From positions 1-64,000 of the forward strand of contig CAZDOK010000009.1 in the NCBI GenBank assembly GCA_964507025.1: a stretch of DNA of 64,000 nt, written 5' to 3'. Source of the DNA: Amarobacter sp964507025 (GTDB lineage Bacteria > Chloroflexota > Dehalococcoidia > Tepidiformales > Tepidiformaceae). The number at the start of each line of letters is the position of its first letter. Positions within the stretch are counted from its first letter, which is position 1. Below, one piece after another: positions 9,180-17,432 of this stretch. A program made the translations under genes and the position numbers. Below the pieces are notes generated by a model. It did not search any database and had not been told where the DNA came from. It saw only the letters and a list, made by a program, of their open reading frames with translations.

Positions 9180-9622
9180 GGGGCGCCCTGCCAGGCCATC
9201 TGGTAGTGGGTCTCGGTTTCGCCGATCTGGCGGAAGCCCAGGCGTTCATAGAGGCGGCGGGCGGGGTTCACCTTGAGTACCTGGAGGCTGACGGGGAGGT
9301 TGCGCCCGGCGGCGCGCTGCTGGACTGAGACGAGGATGGCGGTGCCGATGCCCTTGTTCTGGTGGGCAGGGAGGAGCTCGATGTTCTCGACGCGGATGCG
9401 TTCGGGGGATTCGTCGAGGTCGACGAAGCCGCCGAGGATGCCTTCGACATCGATGGCGAGGCGGACATCGGGCCAGTGTTCGCGGAAGTGGTGACGCTGG
9501 AAGGCGTCGTCCCAGGAGCCCCAGGTCTGGCTGACGTAGGTTTCCATGGCGGCGCGGTGGATGGCGTAGAGGCCGTCGAGTTCGTCTTTCTGGGCGGGGC
9601 GGATGGCGTAGCGTGGTCCCAT
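9176..9622 (-). CDS. GNAT-family N-acetyltransferase
   Basis: This 148-residue protein has the GNAT fold. The acetyl-CoA loop reads LLPAHQNKGIGTAIL (Q/RxxGxG/A type), and a C-terminal ARRLYERLGFRQIGE segment is characteristic of motif B. The ATG at 9622 has a near-perfect ribosome site (GGAGGTTTC). Its stop overlaps the next gene's start. The acceptor substrate is unknown. Confidence 0.88.
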   Translation of the reverse strand: MGPRYAIRPAQKDELDGLYAIHRAAMETYVSQTWGSWDDAFQRHHFREHWPDVRLAIDVEGILGGFVDLDESPERIRVENIELLPAHQNKGIGTAILVSVQQRAAGRNLPVSLQVLKVNPARRLYERLGFRQIGETETHYQMAWQGAP

Positions 9623-9688
9623 GAAACCTCCGGGCGCGGTGCGCACCACTCCGCTACGCTAGCCGCAAATGGAACGAGGTGCCAAGGG

Positions 9689-9985
9689 ATGCAAACCCCG
9701 GACTTTCGCGTGATCGCCACCGACGGGGGCGAGGGAGTGACCTACACGTGCGGGTGTCCATGCGTGCCGACGGCCCGGCCGGGGGCGGATGGCGCACCGG
9801 GGTTCGAGCACTGTTGCTGCGGAAAGGTGCACTTCGTCGGTGACGGAGCCGCGGCGGCGCTGAGGGGCTACCTGGCGGAGCGCCGGGAGACGAAGAGGCG
9901 CGAGCCGGAGTACGAAACGGGCTCGACACGGCTGGTGGTGGCGGGTGCGGAGCAGGAGGTGGCCTGGGCGTTCCCGGTGGAGTGA
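9689..9985 (+). CDS. Small Cys-rich protein, putative metal binder
   Basis: This 98-residue protein has two Cys clusters, TCGCPCV (about 20-26) and EHCCCGKVHFV (about 42-52). The five-plus Cys, with a His in the second cluster, look like a metal or Fe-S ligand set. No signal peptide or membrane helix is visible. The C-terminal half is charged, then ends in a short hydrophobic strand. I do not recognise the family. A TACGCT box at 9655-9660 could be its -10, giving a short leader, and AGGT precedes the ATG. Confidence 0.7.
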   Translation: MQTPDFRVIATDGGEGVTYTCGCPCVPTARPGADGAPGFEHCCCGKVHFVGDGAAAALRGYLAERRETKRREPEYETGSTRLVVAGAEQEVAWAFPVE

Positions 9986-10018
9986 GCCGGGGCCACCGTA
10001 GATATGGCCAACGGCGGC

Positions 10019-10483
10019 TCAGGGGACGAGAAGGACCGGGCGCGGCGGGCGGCGGCGGATGGACACCTGGAGGACAAGCTGTTCGGCAACACGCGATGGT
10101 ACGACCACTTCGGCCGCGCCGATGACGTCGAAGCCGTCCTCGAAGAGATGCCTGTCCAGGTGTGCCAGGAGCGGCCGAGGATCGGACTCGCGCGGATTGA
10201 ACTCGATGGACTTCACCCAGCCGGCGGGAAGGCGGTAGACGGTGATCTCCGGGACGAGGATCTTTCGCCCAAGGGCAGAGTCGGCGAGGTGGAGCCGGAC
10301 CGGCACCGGCTCTTCGGCGGGGCCGAGCACCCAGGACCAGTCGCCCGGGAGATCAATACGGAGCGTGAGGGCCCAACTGCGAGGGCGCTCGGCGGTCGCT
10401 CCGAGATCCTCGCCGTCGGGATCGAGGGTCTCGGCGACGACGCGGGACTTGATGCGCCGGGTGGTGATGGCGAACTCGTTCAT
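10019..10483 (-). CDS. Hypothetical protein
   Basis: This 154-residue soluble protein starts MNEFAITTRRIKSRV; a TTG 42 bases upstream is an alternative. It is rich in beta-strand-like alternation, with no signal or membrane segment. No known motif is recognised. It lies divergent from the universal stress protein gene with about 110 bases between them. Confidence 0.6.
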   Translation of the reverse strand: MNEFAITTRRIKSRVVAETLDPDGEDLGATAERPRSWALTLRIDLPGDWSWVLGPAEEPVPVRLHLADSALGRKILVPEITVYRLPAGWVKSIEFNPRESDPRPLLAHLDRHLFEDGFDVIGAAEVVVPSRVAEQLVLQVSIRRRPPRPVLLVP

Positions 10484-10564
10484 ACTTTCGTTTCTTTCTT
10501 CCGGGCTTTCTCTCGCATCAGGCAATCATAGAGAACGGGCGGGCGGTGCCCGGCCAATCGGCGC

Positions 10565-10570
10565 TACACT
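10565..10570 (+). promoter_or_regulatory. Candidate -10 box for USP gene
   Basis: TACACT lies 27 bases before the ATG at 10598. A classic ribosome site (AGGAGG) lies between them, giving a leader of about 20 bases. Confidence 0.4.
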
Positions 10571-10597
10571 GCTCCACCTGAACCAGGAGGAGTGGCG

Positions 10598-11473
10598 ATG
10601 ACGCCAGGCGAACCGCTGCCCGAACCGATCCTCGTCCCGCTCGACGGGTCATCGAATGCGGAACGGGCGCTTCTGCCGGCGAAGGTACTGGCGGATGCGC
10701 TTGGCTGCCCGTTACGGGTGGTCCATGTGCTCGGCGGCGAAGCGGCCGCGAACCCGGAGGAGAAGGCGCGCGCGACGGGTGTGTTCACCACCTACGTTCG
10801 GCGGCTGGCAGCCCGACGCCACCTCGACGCGAACGCCATCCAGGTAGCGGTGCTGGAAGGGGCGCCCGCCGACGCGATCCTCAGTGCGTCGCAATCCGCG
10901 CGGATGATCGTGCTGGCGAGCCACGGGCGGGGAGGCTTCCGGGCGGCGATCCTCGGATCGGTTGCCGACCGGGTCGTGCGCGGCGCGGAGAGACCGGTGC
11001 TGCTGGTGCGGGGGACACGGGCGGAACATGGGCCCGTGGCGATCCGGCGGGCTGTCGTGTGTCTCGATGGCTCGGAGCAGGCCGAGCGCGGATTGGAGTT
11101 CGCGCGGGAGCTGACAGCGCGCGCGGGTGTGAGCCTGGTGTTGCTGCGAACGTTCAGTGCACCGAAGCAGGTAACGGGGGAAGACTTCCTGTATTACGAC
11201 CCGAAGGCCCTGACGCCGCAACTCGAGGAGGCGGCACGCACGTACCTTCAGGCGCACGCACGTCCGGGTGAGACGGTGCTGGCGGTGGAAGGCGCTCCCG
11301 CGGAGACCATCGCCCGGGTCGCGAAGGACCAGCATGCGGATGCGATCATCGTCACGACACGGGGGATGGGGCTGGCGCGGCGGCTGATCCTGGGGAGTGT
11401 GACGGACAAGGTGATCCGGTCGGCGAAGCTTCCGGTGTTCATCATTCCGGCAGCGGCTGCCGAAGAGGCGTGA
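10598..11473 (+). CDS. Tandem universal stress protein (UspA family)
   Basis: This 291-residue protein has two UspA domains (about 8-140 and 148-288). Each starts with a strand plus Asp (ILVPLDGSSNAER; AVVCLDGSEQAER). Each ends with the ATP-binding G-x9-GS loop (HGRGGFRAAILGSV; RGMGLARRLILGSV), so both halves look nucleotide-binding. The ATG at 10598 is chosen because AGGAGG is seven bases upstream; an in-frame GTG six bases earlier is too close to it. It converges on the DASS permease gene with eight bases between stops. It is probably a stress or energy-limitation protein. Confidence 0.93.
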   Translation: MTPGEPLPEPILVPLDGSSNAERALLPAKVLADALGCPLRVVHVLGGEAAANPEEKARATGVFTTYVRRLAARRHLDANAIQVAVLEGAPADAILSASQSARMIVLASHGRGGFRAAILGSVADRVVRGAERPVLLVRGTRAEHGPVAIRRAVVCLDGSEQAERGLEFARELTARAGVSLVLLRTFSAPKQVTGEDFLYYDPKALTPQLEEAARTYLQAHARPGETVLAVEGAPAETIARVAKDQHADAIIVTTRGMGLARRLILGSVTDKVIRSAKLPVFIIPAAAAEEA

Positions 11474-11480
11474 CGGGAGC

Positions 11481-13262
11481 TCAGAGCGGCCAGACGATGA
11501 GGAGCATGGGAACAGCAACGGCCACGATGATGGCTTCGAGCGGCAGTCCGAGCCTCCAGTAGTCGCCGAAGCGATAGCCGCCGGGAGCCATCACCAGGGT
11601 GTTGGACTGGTGTCCGATTGGCGTGAGGAAACTACTTGAGGCCCCGATGGCAACTCCCATGAGCATCGTGTCGGGCGAGACCTCCAACTGGTGTGCGAGA
11701 CCGATGGCGATGGGCGCCATGAGCACGGATGTCGCGGCGTTGTTGAGGAGATCGGAAAGGAACATGGTGGCAACGATGAGTGCCACGAGAGAGGCGGCGG
11801 GAGGGAGGTCACGTGTGATGACCAGGACGGAGTCGGCGACGCGAGCGGCCCCACCGCTCGTAGCGAACGCGGTCCCGACGGGGATCATGGAACCGAGGAG
11901 CACGATGACCGGCCAATCGATGGCCTTGTAGATCTCGCCGGGCCGGAGGATGCGGGCGAGCACCATGGCGAGGGCGGCGGCGCTCAGAGAGACCTGGGCC
12001 GCGAGGACGCCGGTCGCGGTGAGGACGAGGGCGATGGCGAAGATGCCGGATGCAAGGAGTACGCGCCGGCCAGTTCGCTTCGGCAGCTCAGGCTCGCTGC
12101 GGAGAGGTGCGCAGGCGAGGGCCCGCAAGACTTCGGCCCAGGAGCCGGCGGGGCCCTGGAGGAGGACGATGTCCCCGGCCATGAGGCGCAGGCGACTGAG
12201 GCGGCTGCCGACCGGGGTGCCGCTCCGGGCGACGGCGAGGAGATTGACGCCGTAGGACGTGCGCAGGGCGATGCCGCTCGGCGTGCGGCCGACGAGCGGG
12301 GAGCGTGGGAGGATGACGGCATCGATCAGGCCGAGTTTGTCGGACGGTATGCCGGCCTGGCCTACGGCGCCGGTGAATTCAAGCCCATACGTGCGGACGA
12401 GCTCGCCGAGGGTTTCGTGGTCGGCTTCGATGCTGAGCACATCGCCGGCGCGCAGCAATTCGAAGGCCGAGGGGGCGACGAAGTGCTGGCCATCGCGGAG
12501 GATGCCGGCGACAACGGTGTAGGACTCGTCGATACTTTCGAGATCCCGGACAAGCGCGCCATCGGCGCGGCTGCCGGCCGGCACCATGACCTCCGAGAGG
12601 TAGCGATCGATTTCGAAGATGTCCTTTTCGGTGGCGGTTGCCTGGCGGCGGGGCACGAGACGCCATCCGGCGAGTCCGATGAAGGCGACGCCGGACACGG
12701 CGACGGCGGCACCAACCGGGAAGAAGTCGAACATGCGGAACGGGTCGCCGGTTTCGGCATCACGGAAGCCGGCGATGATGATGTTTGGAGGTGTACCGAT
12801 AAGGGTGGTGAGACCGCCCAGGAGCGATGCGAAGGCAAGCGGCATGAGGATGAGCGATGGTGGAAATCCGCTGCGCGCGGAGATGCGGATGGCAACGGGC
12901 ATCATCAGCGCAAGGGCGCCGACGTTGTTCATGAAGGCCGAGAGCACGGCCACCACCACGGTGAGGGCAATGACGTTGAGGACGACGCCATCGCCAAGCC
13001 GCGAGAGGGGGCGAGCAATGAGGTCGACGACGCCGGCTTCCTGGAGCGCGGCGCTGATCACCAGGACGGCGGCGACGGTAATGACGGCGGGGTGACCAAA
13101 CCCGGCGAAGGCATCGGACGCGGGAACGACGCCGGTGATGGTGACGGCGAGGAGGGCCAGGAGTGCGATGGCGTCGTAGCGGAGGGGGCTCCGGATGAAG
13201 AGGGCAAGGGCGATGAGCAGGACGGTGAAGACGACGCCCTGGTCGAAGGTCAGGTCACCCAT
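11481..13262 (-). CDS. SLC13/DASS-type permease with two TrkA-C domains
   Basis: This 593-residue membrane protein has about six hydrophobic helices in the N-terminal third, including SAFMNNVGALALMMP and IGTPPNIII. A soluble middle section (about 210-375) carries two RCK-C/TrkA-C repeats (for example VMVPAGSRADGALVRDLE and VILPRSPLVGRTPSGIALR). The C-terminal helices have the matching NNAATSVLMAP and TPIGHQSN. The inverted SNT/NTP-like signatures are those of divalent-anion:Na+ symporters and sulfate or citrate permeases. The TrkA-C pair suggests small-ligand gating. The anion cannot be told from the sequence. Confidence 0.88.
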   Translation of the reverse strand: MGDLTFDQGVVFTVLLIALALFIRSPLRYDAIALLALLAVTITGVVPASDAFAGFGHPAVITVAAVLVISAALQEAGVVDLIARPLSRLGDGVVLNVIALTVVVAVLSAFMNNVGALALMMPVAIRISARSGFPPSLILMPLAFASLLGGLTTLIGTPPNIIIAGFRDAETGDPFRMFDFFPVGAAVAVSGVAFIGLAGWRLVPRRQATATEKDIFEIDRYLSEVMVPAGSRADGALVRDLESIDESYTVVAGILRDGQHFVAPSAFELLRAGDVLSIEADHETLGELVRTYGLEFTGAVGQAGIPSDKLGLIDAVILPRSPLVGRTPSGIALRTSYGVNLLAVARSGTPVGSRLSRLRLMAGDIVLLQGPAGSWAEVLRALACAPLRSEPELPKRTGRRVLLASGIFAIALVLTATGVLAAQVSLSAAALAMVLARILRPGEIYKAIDWPVIVLLGSMIPVGTAFATSGGAARVADSVLVITRDLPPAASLVALIVATMFLSDLLNNAATSVLMAPIAIGLAHQLEVSPDTMLMGVAIGASSSFLTPIGHQSNTLVMAPGGYRFGDYWRLGLPLEAIIVAVAVPMLLIVWPL

Positions 13263-13440
13263 GGAGGAGCGCTCGGGTGCCGCCGGGGTGGCGACGGGCG
13301 AGGGGGTTCACGCGGCGGATTGTAGCGTGCGGGCGGGCTGGGCGCCCCGGATCCGGGGAGGCCGCCACAGCCGACTGCGGCGGATCCGGACTGACATCGA
13401 GAATTGTGCCAGATCCGGGGCACTTTGAATCTAGAGCTGT
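13263..13440. other. Intergenic with GATCCGG palindromes
   Basis: No gene is seen. CCCCGGATCCGGGG (13345-13358) is a perfect 14-bp palindrome. A GTGCC/GGCAC hairpin (13406-13423) is followed by TTTGAAT, and several GATCCGG words recur. These lie next to the left palindromic end of the ATPase unit. Confidence 0.4.
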
Positions 13441-13477
13441 CTGAAAATTTCCCATTGAGCGGTGAAATTTCTACCAC
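13441..13477. repeat. Left AT-rich palindromic end of ATPase unit
   Basis: The pair GAAAATTTCCCA and GGTGAAATTTCTACC is separated by five or six bases. The pair is a degraded inverted copy of the block at 14734-14776 on the other side of the ATPase gene. The stop codon of the ATPase overlaps its inner edge. Confidence 0.65.
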
Positions 13478-14736
13478 TATATGGGCAATTGACGAGTAGC
13501 TCCCCAGCGCCAGAGGGCGTCGATCGGCATCGCCCAGAGGCGCTCGCCCGCGGGCAGCACCTGCTCGCCCGTGTAGAGCACGACGCCACGGACGAAGCGG
13601 TCGCCGAGCCGGTCGCGGAGGAATGCCAGGCCGCGGGTATCGCGCTGGTCGATGCGGGAGGCGGCTTTGACTTCGATGCCGGCAATGCGACCGTCGCGCT
13701 GCTCAAGGACGACATCGACCTCGATGCCGCCATGGGTGCGGAAGAACCAGACCGTGGGCTGACCCTCGCTCCAGGTGACCTGGCGGCGGACCTCTCCGAG
13801 GGCGAGCGCCTCCAGGAGCGGCCCGGCGACCTCGGGGTGGCGGGCGGCGCGCTCGGTGGTGGCATCGGTGAGGTAGGCGACGAGGCCCGTATCGGTGAGG
13901 AAGAGGCGGGGGCTGCGGATGAGGCGGGCGCTGAGGCTGGCGGACCAGGGACGCAACGGCTCGAGCAGGTAGAGGGCCTCGAGGATGGCCAGGTAGCGGG
14001 TGAGGGTGGTGTTCGGGATGCGCAGGTCCCGGGAGATGTCGAGGACGTTCGCGAGGCCGGCGGTGCGGGCGGCAAGCAGGCGCAACAGGCCCGGGATGGC
14101 GGCCGTGTGGTCGATCGCGGAGATATCGCGAAGGTCGCGCTGGATGAGGGTGGTGACATAGGACCCGAACCAGCGGGCGCGGCGGGCCGGGCTGGCGCGG
14201 CCCAGGACTTCCGGGTAGCCGCCAGCGATCGCCGCCTGGAGGTAGTCGTCGCGGTGGAGGGTGGATGGGGGCAGGGTGGGGTCGTCCTCGCCGAAGATGG
14301 CATCGACGAAGCCCTCGTGAACGCCGGCGAGCTCGCCCTGGGAGAGGGTGGCGAGGGGCACGACCTCGACCCGGCCCGCGAGGGACTCGGAGATGCGGGG
14401 GAGGGCGAGGAAGTTGGCCGACCCGGTGAGGAGGAAGCGGCCGGGGCGGGGGTCGGTGTCGACCTCGCGCTTGATGGCGTTGAAGAGCTCGGGGAGGCGC
14501 TGGGCCTCATCGATGACCAGTCGCTCATCGCGGGCCTGGGCGACGAAGGCGGCGGGGTCGGCGCGGGCCTGGTCGAAGACGGCGGCATCGTCGAGGGTGA
14601 GGTAGCGGCCACCGAGGCTGCTGGCGATGGCGCGGGCGAGGGTGGACTTCCCGCACTGGCGCGGCCCGGCGATGAAGACGACGCGCGTATCCTGGAGCGC
14701 ATCGCGCACGACCTGCTCGGCGTTTCTCCGCCACAT
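13477..14736 (-). CDS. DUF4143/AAA_14 ATPase
   Basis: This 419-residue P-loop ATPase has Walker A IAGPRQCGKSTL (about 22-33), a Walker B-like VIDEAQRLPEL (about 81-91) and sensor LLTGSANFLAL. The C-terminal DUF4143 region includes LFLTDTGLVAYL and FFRTHGGIEVDVVLEQ, with GIEVKAASRI as a PD-(D/E)xK-like strand. That is the full layout of the AAA_14-DUF4143 family, whose members are scattered and often horizontally moved; their role is unknown. The ATG at 14736 (MWRRNAEQ) lies inside a 20-bp inverted repeat. A second in-frame ATG at 14775 lies in the other arm. AT-rich palindromes bound the gene on both sides. Confidence 0.88.
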   Translation of the reverse strand: MWRRNAEQVVRDALQDTRVVFIAGPRQCGKSTLARAIASSLGGRYLTLDDAAVFDQARADPAAFVAQARDERLVIDEAQRLPELFNAIKREVDTDPRPGRFLLTGSANFLALPRISESLAGRVEVVPLATLSQGELAGVHEGFVDAIFGEDDPTLPPSTLHRDDYLQAAIAGGYPEVLGRASPARRARWFGSYVTTLIQRDLRDISAIDHTAAIPGLLRLLAARTAGLANVLDISRDLRIPNTTLTRYLAILEALYLLEPLRPWSASLSARLIRSPRLFLTDTGLVAYLTDATTERAARHPEVAGPLLEALALGEVRRQVTWSEGQPTVWFFRTHGGIEVDVVLEQRDGRIAGIEVKAASRIDQRDTRGLAFLRDRLGDRFVRGVVLYTGEQVLPAGERLWAMPIDALWRWGATRQLPI

Positions 14737-14776
14737 GGTGGAAATTTTACCACGGCGTGGGAAAATTTCCACCATG
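14734..14776. repeat. 20-bp inverted repeat over ATPase start
   Basis: The arm CATGGTGGAAATTTTACCAC (14734-14753) pairs with 14757-14776 at 19 of 20 positions, with a three-base loop. It covers the ATPase ATG. It could be an operator for self-repression or a translation-blocking hairpin, and it mirrors the block at 13441-13477. Confidence 0.75.
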
Positions 14777-14820
14777 GCGAGTGCGATCCTGCAGCGGACA
14801 ACGACAGGCGGGGCTGCGGC

Positions 14821-15912
14821 TCAGGAGTGCCGGGCGCGTTCGATGGTGCCGCCGCCCAGGACCTCATCGCCGTCGTAGCAGGCGATGGCCTGGCCGGGGG
14901 TGAGGGCGCGCTGGCGGCGGTCGAAGCGGATGACGGCCTGGCCCGGCGCGGCATGGAGGAGCGTGGCCGGGGCGGGATCGGCCTTGTAGCGGGCCTTCGC
15001 CTGGAGCCGTGCACCGGCGGCCGGCGCGGACCCTGCCAACCAGGTGGCCTCGGCCACCTCGACGGTGTCGCTGAAGAGGTCCTCTTCGGGGCCGATGGTG
15101 ACGATGTTGCGGGCGGGGTCGATGGCGGTGACGAAGCGCGGCTCGCCGAGGGCCACGCCGAGGCCCTTGCGCTGGCCGAGCGTATAGGCGGCGACGCCCC
15201 GGTGCTCACCCAGGACCGCGCCCGAAGCATCGCGCAGTTCGCCGGGAGCGAGCTCGATGCGCCCCTCGACGAAGGCGCGGTAGTCGTTCCCCGGGACGAA
15301 GCAGATCTCGACGCTATCGGGCTTGGCGGCGACATCGAGCCCGAGCCGGGAGGCGTGGACGCGCACCTCGTCCTTGGTCAGCCCGCCCACGGGGAGGAGG
15401 AGACGGGAGAGCTGGTGTTGGCCGAGCATGTAGAGCACGTAGGACTGGTCCTTCGCGGAGTCGATGCCGCGCAGGAGGCGGAAGCGCCCGTCCGGTCCGG
15501 CGGGAGGTTCGACGCGGGCGTAGTGGCCGGTCGCCACGTACTCCGCTTCGAGAGCGGGGAGGCGGTCGAGAAGGGCGCGGTACTTGATGTGCTCGTTGCA
15601 GCGGACGCAGGGATTGGGGGTGCGGCCGGCGGCGTATTCGGCGACGAAGCGGTCGACGACGTGCTCGCGGAACTCCTGCTCGAAGTTCATGACGTAGTGG
15701 CGGATGCCGAGCTGGCCGGCGACGCGGCGGGCGTCGTCGATATCCTCGACGCTGCAGCACTGCTGGTGGCCGCTGAACTCCTCTGGGCGCTGTTCGGTCC
15801 AGAGCCGCATGGTGACGCCGACGACCTCGTAGCCCTGCTCGTGCAGGAGCGCGGCGGCGACGGAGGAATCGACACCGCCGGACATGCCGACGACGACGCG
15901 GGGGCGCTTCAT
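14821..15912 (-). CDS. mnmA: tRNA-specific 2-thiouridylase MnmA
   Basis: This 363-residue enzyme installs the 2-thio group on U34 of tRNA-Lys, -Glu and -Gln, using ATP and a persulfide relay. The PP-loop SGGVDSS is at 11-17. The nucleophile Cys is at about 105 (NPCVRCNEHIKY) and the second catalytic Cys at about 204 (VEICFVPGNDY). The ATGHYAR tRNA-binding motif and the C-terminal beta-barrel (GQAVIRFDR, GEVLGGGTI-like) are present. The ATG at 15912 follows a TACCAC box by five bases, with no ribosome site, so initiation is probably leaderless. It diverges from rsfS through an overlapping promoter. Confidence 0.96.
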   Translation of the reverse strand: MKRPRVVVGMSGGVDSSVAAALLHEQGYEVVGVTMRLWTEQRPEEFSGHQQCCSVEDIDDARRVAGQLGIRHYVMNFEQEFREHVVDRFVAEYAAGRTPNPCVRCNEHIKYRALLDRLPALEAEYVATGHYARVEPPAGPDGRFRLLRGIDSAKDQSYVLYMLGQHQLSRLLLPVGGLTKDEVRVHASRLGLDVAAKPDSVEICFVPGNDYRAFVEGRIELAPGELRDASGAVLGEHRGVAAYTLGQRKGLGVALGEPRFVTAIDPARNIVTIGPEEDLFSDTVEVAEATWLAGSAPAAGARLQAKARYKADPAPATLLHAAPGQAVIRFDRRQRALTPGQAIACYDGDEVLGGGTIERARHS

Positions 15913-15917
15913 TGCCT

Positions 15918-15927
15918 GTGGTACCAT
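15918..15927. promoter_or_regulatory. Overlapping divergent -10 boxes, mnmA and rsfS
   Basis: The palindrome GGTACC at 15920-15925 supplies a TACCAC box on the minus strand (15923-15918), five bases before the mnmA ATG. It also supplies a TACCAT box on the plus strand (15922-15927) for rsfS. The two promoters should exclude each other. Confidence 0.5.
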
Positions 15928-15965
15928 TCCTTTCGCCCGCACTGGACGGGCAAGGAGAGCGCTTT

Positions 15966-16313
15966 CTGGATTCGGAAACCCTGGCGCAACGGGCCGTCGA
16001 CATCCTTTCGGACCGCAAGGCGCTCGATATCGCCCTGATCGACATCTCGAAGAACGCGACCTTCACTGACTACTTTGTCATTGCGACGGCGCAATCGCCA
16101 CTGCAGTTTAACGCGCTCGCTGAGTACCTGGAGAACGACCTGGGCCCGGAGGGCATCGACCTGCGGCACAAGGAAGGCACGCCGGACAGCGGCTGGATGC
16201 TGCTGGACTTCGGCGACATCATCGTGCACATCTTTTCGCCGGAGCAGCGGGAGTATTACCGGCTGGAAGACCTCTGGGGGCGGACGAGCCCGGTGGTGCG
16301 GTTCGCGGATTAG
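15966..16313 (+). CDS. rsfS: Ribosome silencing factor RsfS
   Basis: This is the RsfS/Iojap family protein, which binds ribosomal protein uL14 and blocks joining of the subunits. The body has the family pattern ALDIALIDISKNATFTDYFVI, then GTPDSGWMLLDFGDIIVHIF and REYYRLEDLWG. No ATG is in frame. GTG (15918) and TTG (15912) lie upstream of, or within, the likely promoter box. The only ribosome site (AAGGAG, 15952-15957) sits eight bases before CTG at 15966. That CTG gives 115 residues, the usual family length, so I choose it. If it is wrong, the start is GTG at 15918. Confidence 0.85.
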   Translation: MDSETLAQRAVDILSDRKALDIALIDISKNATFTDYFVIATAQSPLQFNALAEYLENDLGPEGIDLRHKEGTPDSGWMLLDFGDIIVHIFSPEQREYYRLEDLWGRTSPVVRFAD

Positions 16314-16364
16314 GTGCGCACTGGTGGATCGCCGTTGGTCGCTGGCGGTGGATGAGGCGGGAGT

Positions 16365-16370
16365 TACACT
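16365..16370 (+). promoter_or_regulatory. -10 box of a probable leaderless gene
   Basis: TACACT, six bases, then ATG at 16377; no ribosome site intervenes. Confidence 0.5.
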
Positions 16371-16376
16371 GCGCGC

Positions 16377-17402
16377 ATGAGGCCGTGGGACGTGCGGGCG
16401 GTGCTGGTGCTGGTGGCCGTGCTCGGGCTTGCCGGAGTGGGGTGCAGTGACCAGGAGCAGCCCGGCGCCGGGGCGGCGGGAGATGCGGGCACGCCGCCCG
16501 CGCAGGGATCGCCCCTGGCGCCCTCGGCTAGCGCTCCCGCGGCCCCCACCGCGGCTCCGACGGTCACCGCCGCCCCGGGGAATGCCGTCTGCGGGATTGG
16601 CATCAACCCGGCCATCGTGCCCGGCAAGACGACCTCGCTGTCCGTCATCTCGAACGGCATGGGGCGAACGTACGAGCTCTATGTGCCGCCGGGTTACGAC
16701 GGGGCGCGCCCGCTGCCCCTGGTGCTGAACTTCCACGGGCTGGGGAGCAACGGCGCGGAGCAGCAGTTCTACTCGGGCCTCATTCCCATCGCGGAGCGCG
16801 AGGCGTTCCTGGTAGCGAGCCCGGACGGCATCAACCGCTCGTGGCTGCTGACCCCGGGTGTGAACGACATCGCCTTCACCAAGGACCTGGTAGCGGAGAT
16901 TTCGCGGCTGGCGTGCGTCGATGCTGACCGCGTGTACGCGACCGGGATGTCGAACGGGGGGTTCATGTCGGCGGCGCTGGCCTGCGCGACTGGCGACGTG
17001 GTGGCGGCGGTGGCGCCAGTGGCGGGGATGACGGGGGCGGGCGAGCTGTGCGGCGAACCGGTGCCGTTCATCGAGTTCCACGGCACGGATGACCGGATCG
17101 TGCCGTATGAAGCGGGGATCCTTGCACCGACGGGTGGGCCGTTCGCAGGGGTGCCGGCACTGATGGAAGAGTGGGCGGAGCACAACGGCTGTGACGGTGC
17201 GCCGGCGGAGCTGCGCATCAGCGATACGGTGGTGTTCCGGGAGTACCAGGGCTGCGAGGTCCCGACGGGGCATTACGTGATCGAAGGCGGCGGCCACACC
17301 TGGCCGGGCGCCCTGGCGGTGGAGCGACTGGGCGCGACAACGGAGGAGATCTCGGCGACGGAGATCGCGTGGGCGTTCTTCGTGGCGAACCCGCGGGAGT
17401 AG
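16377..17402 (+). CDS. Lipoprotein esterase, PHB depolymerase/LpqC-like
   Basis: This 341-residue exported lipoprotein has a signal helix followed by lipobox LAGVGC, with Cys22 or close to it. A Pro/Ala/Thr-rich linker (about 25-62) leads to a carbohydrate-esterase-family-1 / polyhydroxybutyrate-depolymerase-like domain. That domain has the oxyanion motif NFHGLGSNG, nucleophile elbow GMSNGGFMS, acid residue in HGTDDRIVPY and catalytic His in GGGHTWPG. It probably acts outside the membrane on a polyester or feruloyl-type ester. There is no ribosome site; a TACACT box is six bases upstream. It converges on a broken hydrolase gene. Confidence 0.9.
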   Translation: MRPWDVRAVLVLVAVLGLAGVGCSDQEQPGAGAAGDAGTPPAQGSPLAPSASAPAAPTAAPTVTAAPGNAVCGIGINPAIVPGKTTSLSVISNGMGRTYELYVPPGYDGARPLPLVLNFHGLGSNGAEQQFYSGLIPIAEREAFLVASPDGINRSWLLTPGVNDIAFTKDLVAEISRLACVDADRVYATGMSNGGFMSAALACATGDVVAAVAPVAGMTGAGELCGEPVPFIEFHGTDDRIVPYEAGILAPTGGPFAGVPALMEEWAEHNGCDGAPAELRISDTVVFREYQGCEVPTGHYVIEGGGHTWPGALAVERLGATTEEISATEIAWAFFVANPRE

Positions 17403-17432
17403 GCGGCGGGCTCAGCCCCCTGTGTAGCGCGG

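Noticed and set aside
13462..16038. Open reading frame of 858 codons on the plus strand
   Set aside because: It lies opposite the DUF4143 ATPase and mnmA, both clear genes. The translation is Gly/Ala/Glu/Asp-rich shadow sequence typical of the antisense of high-GC genes.
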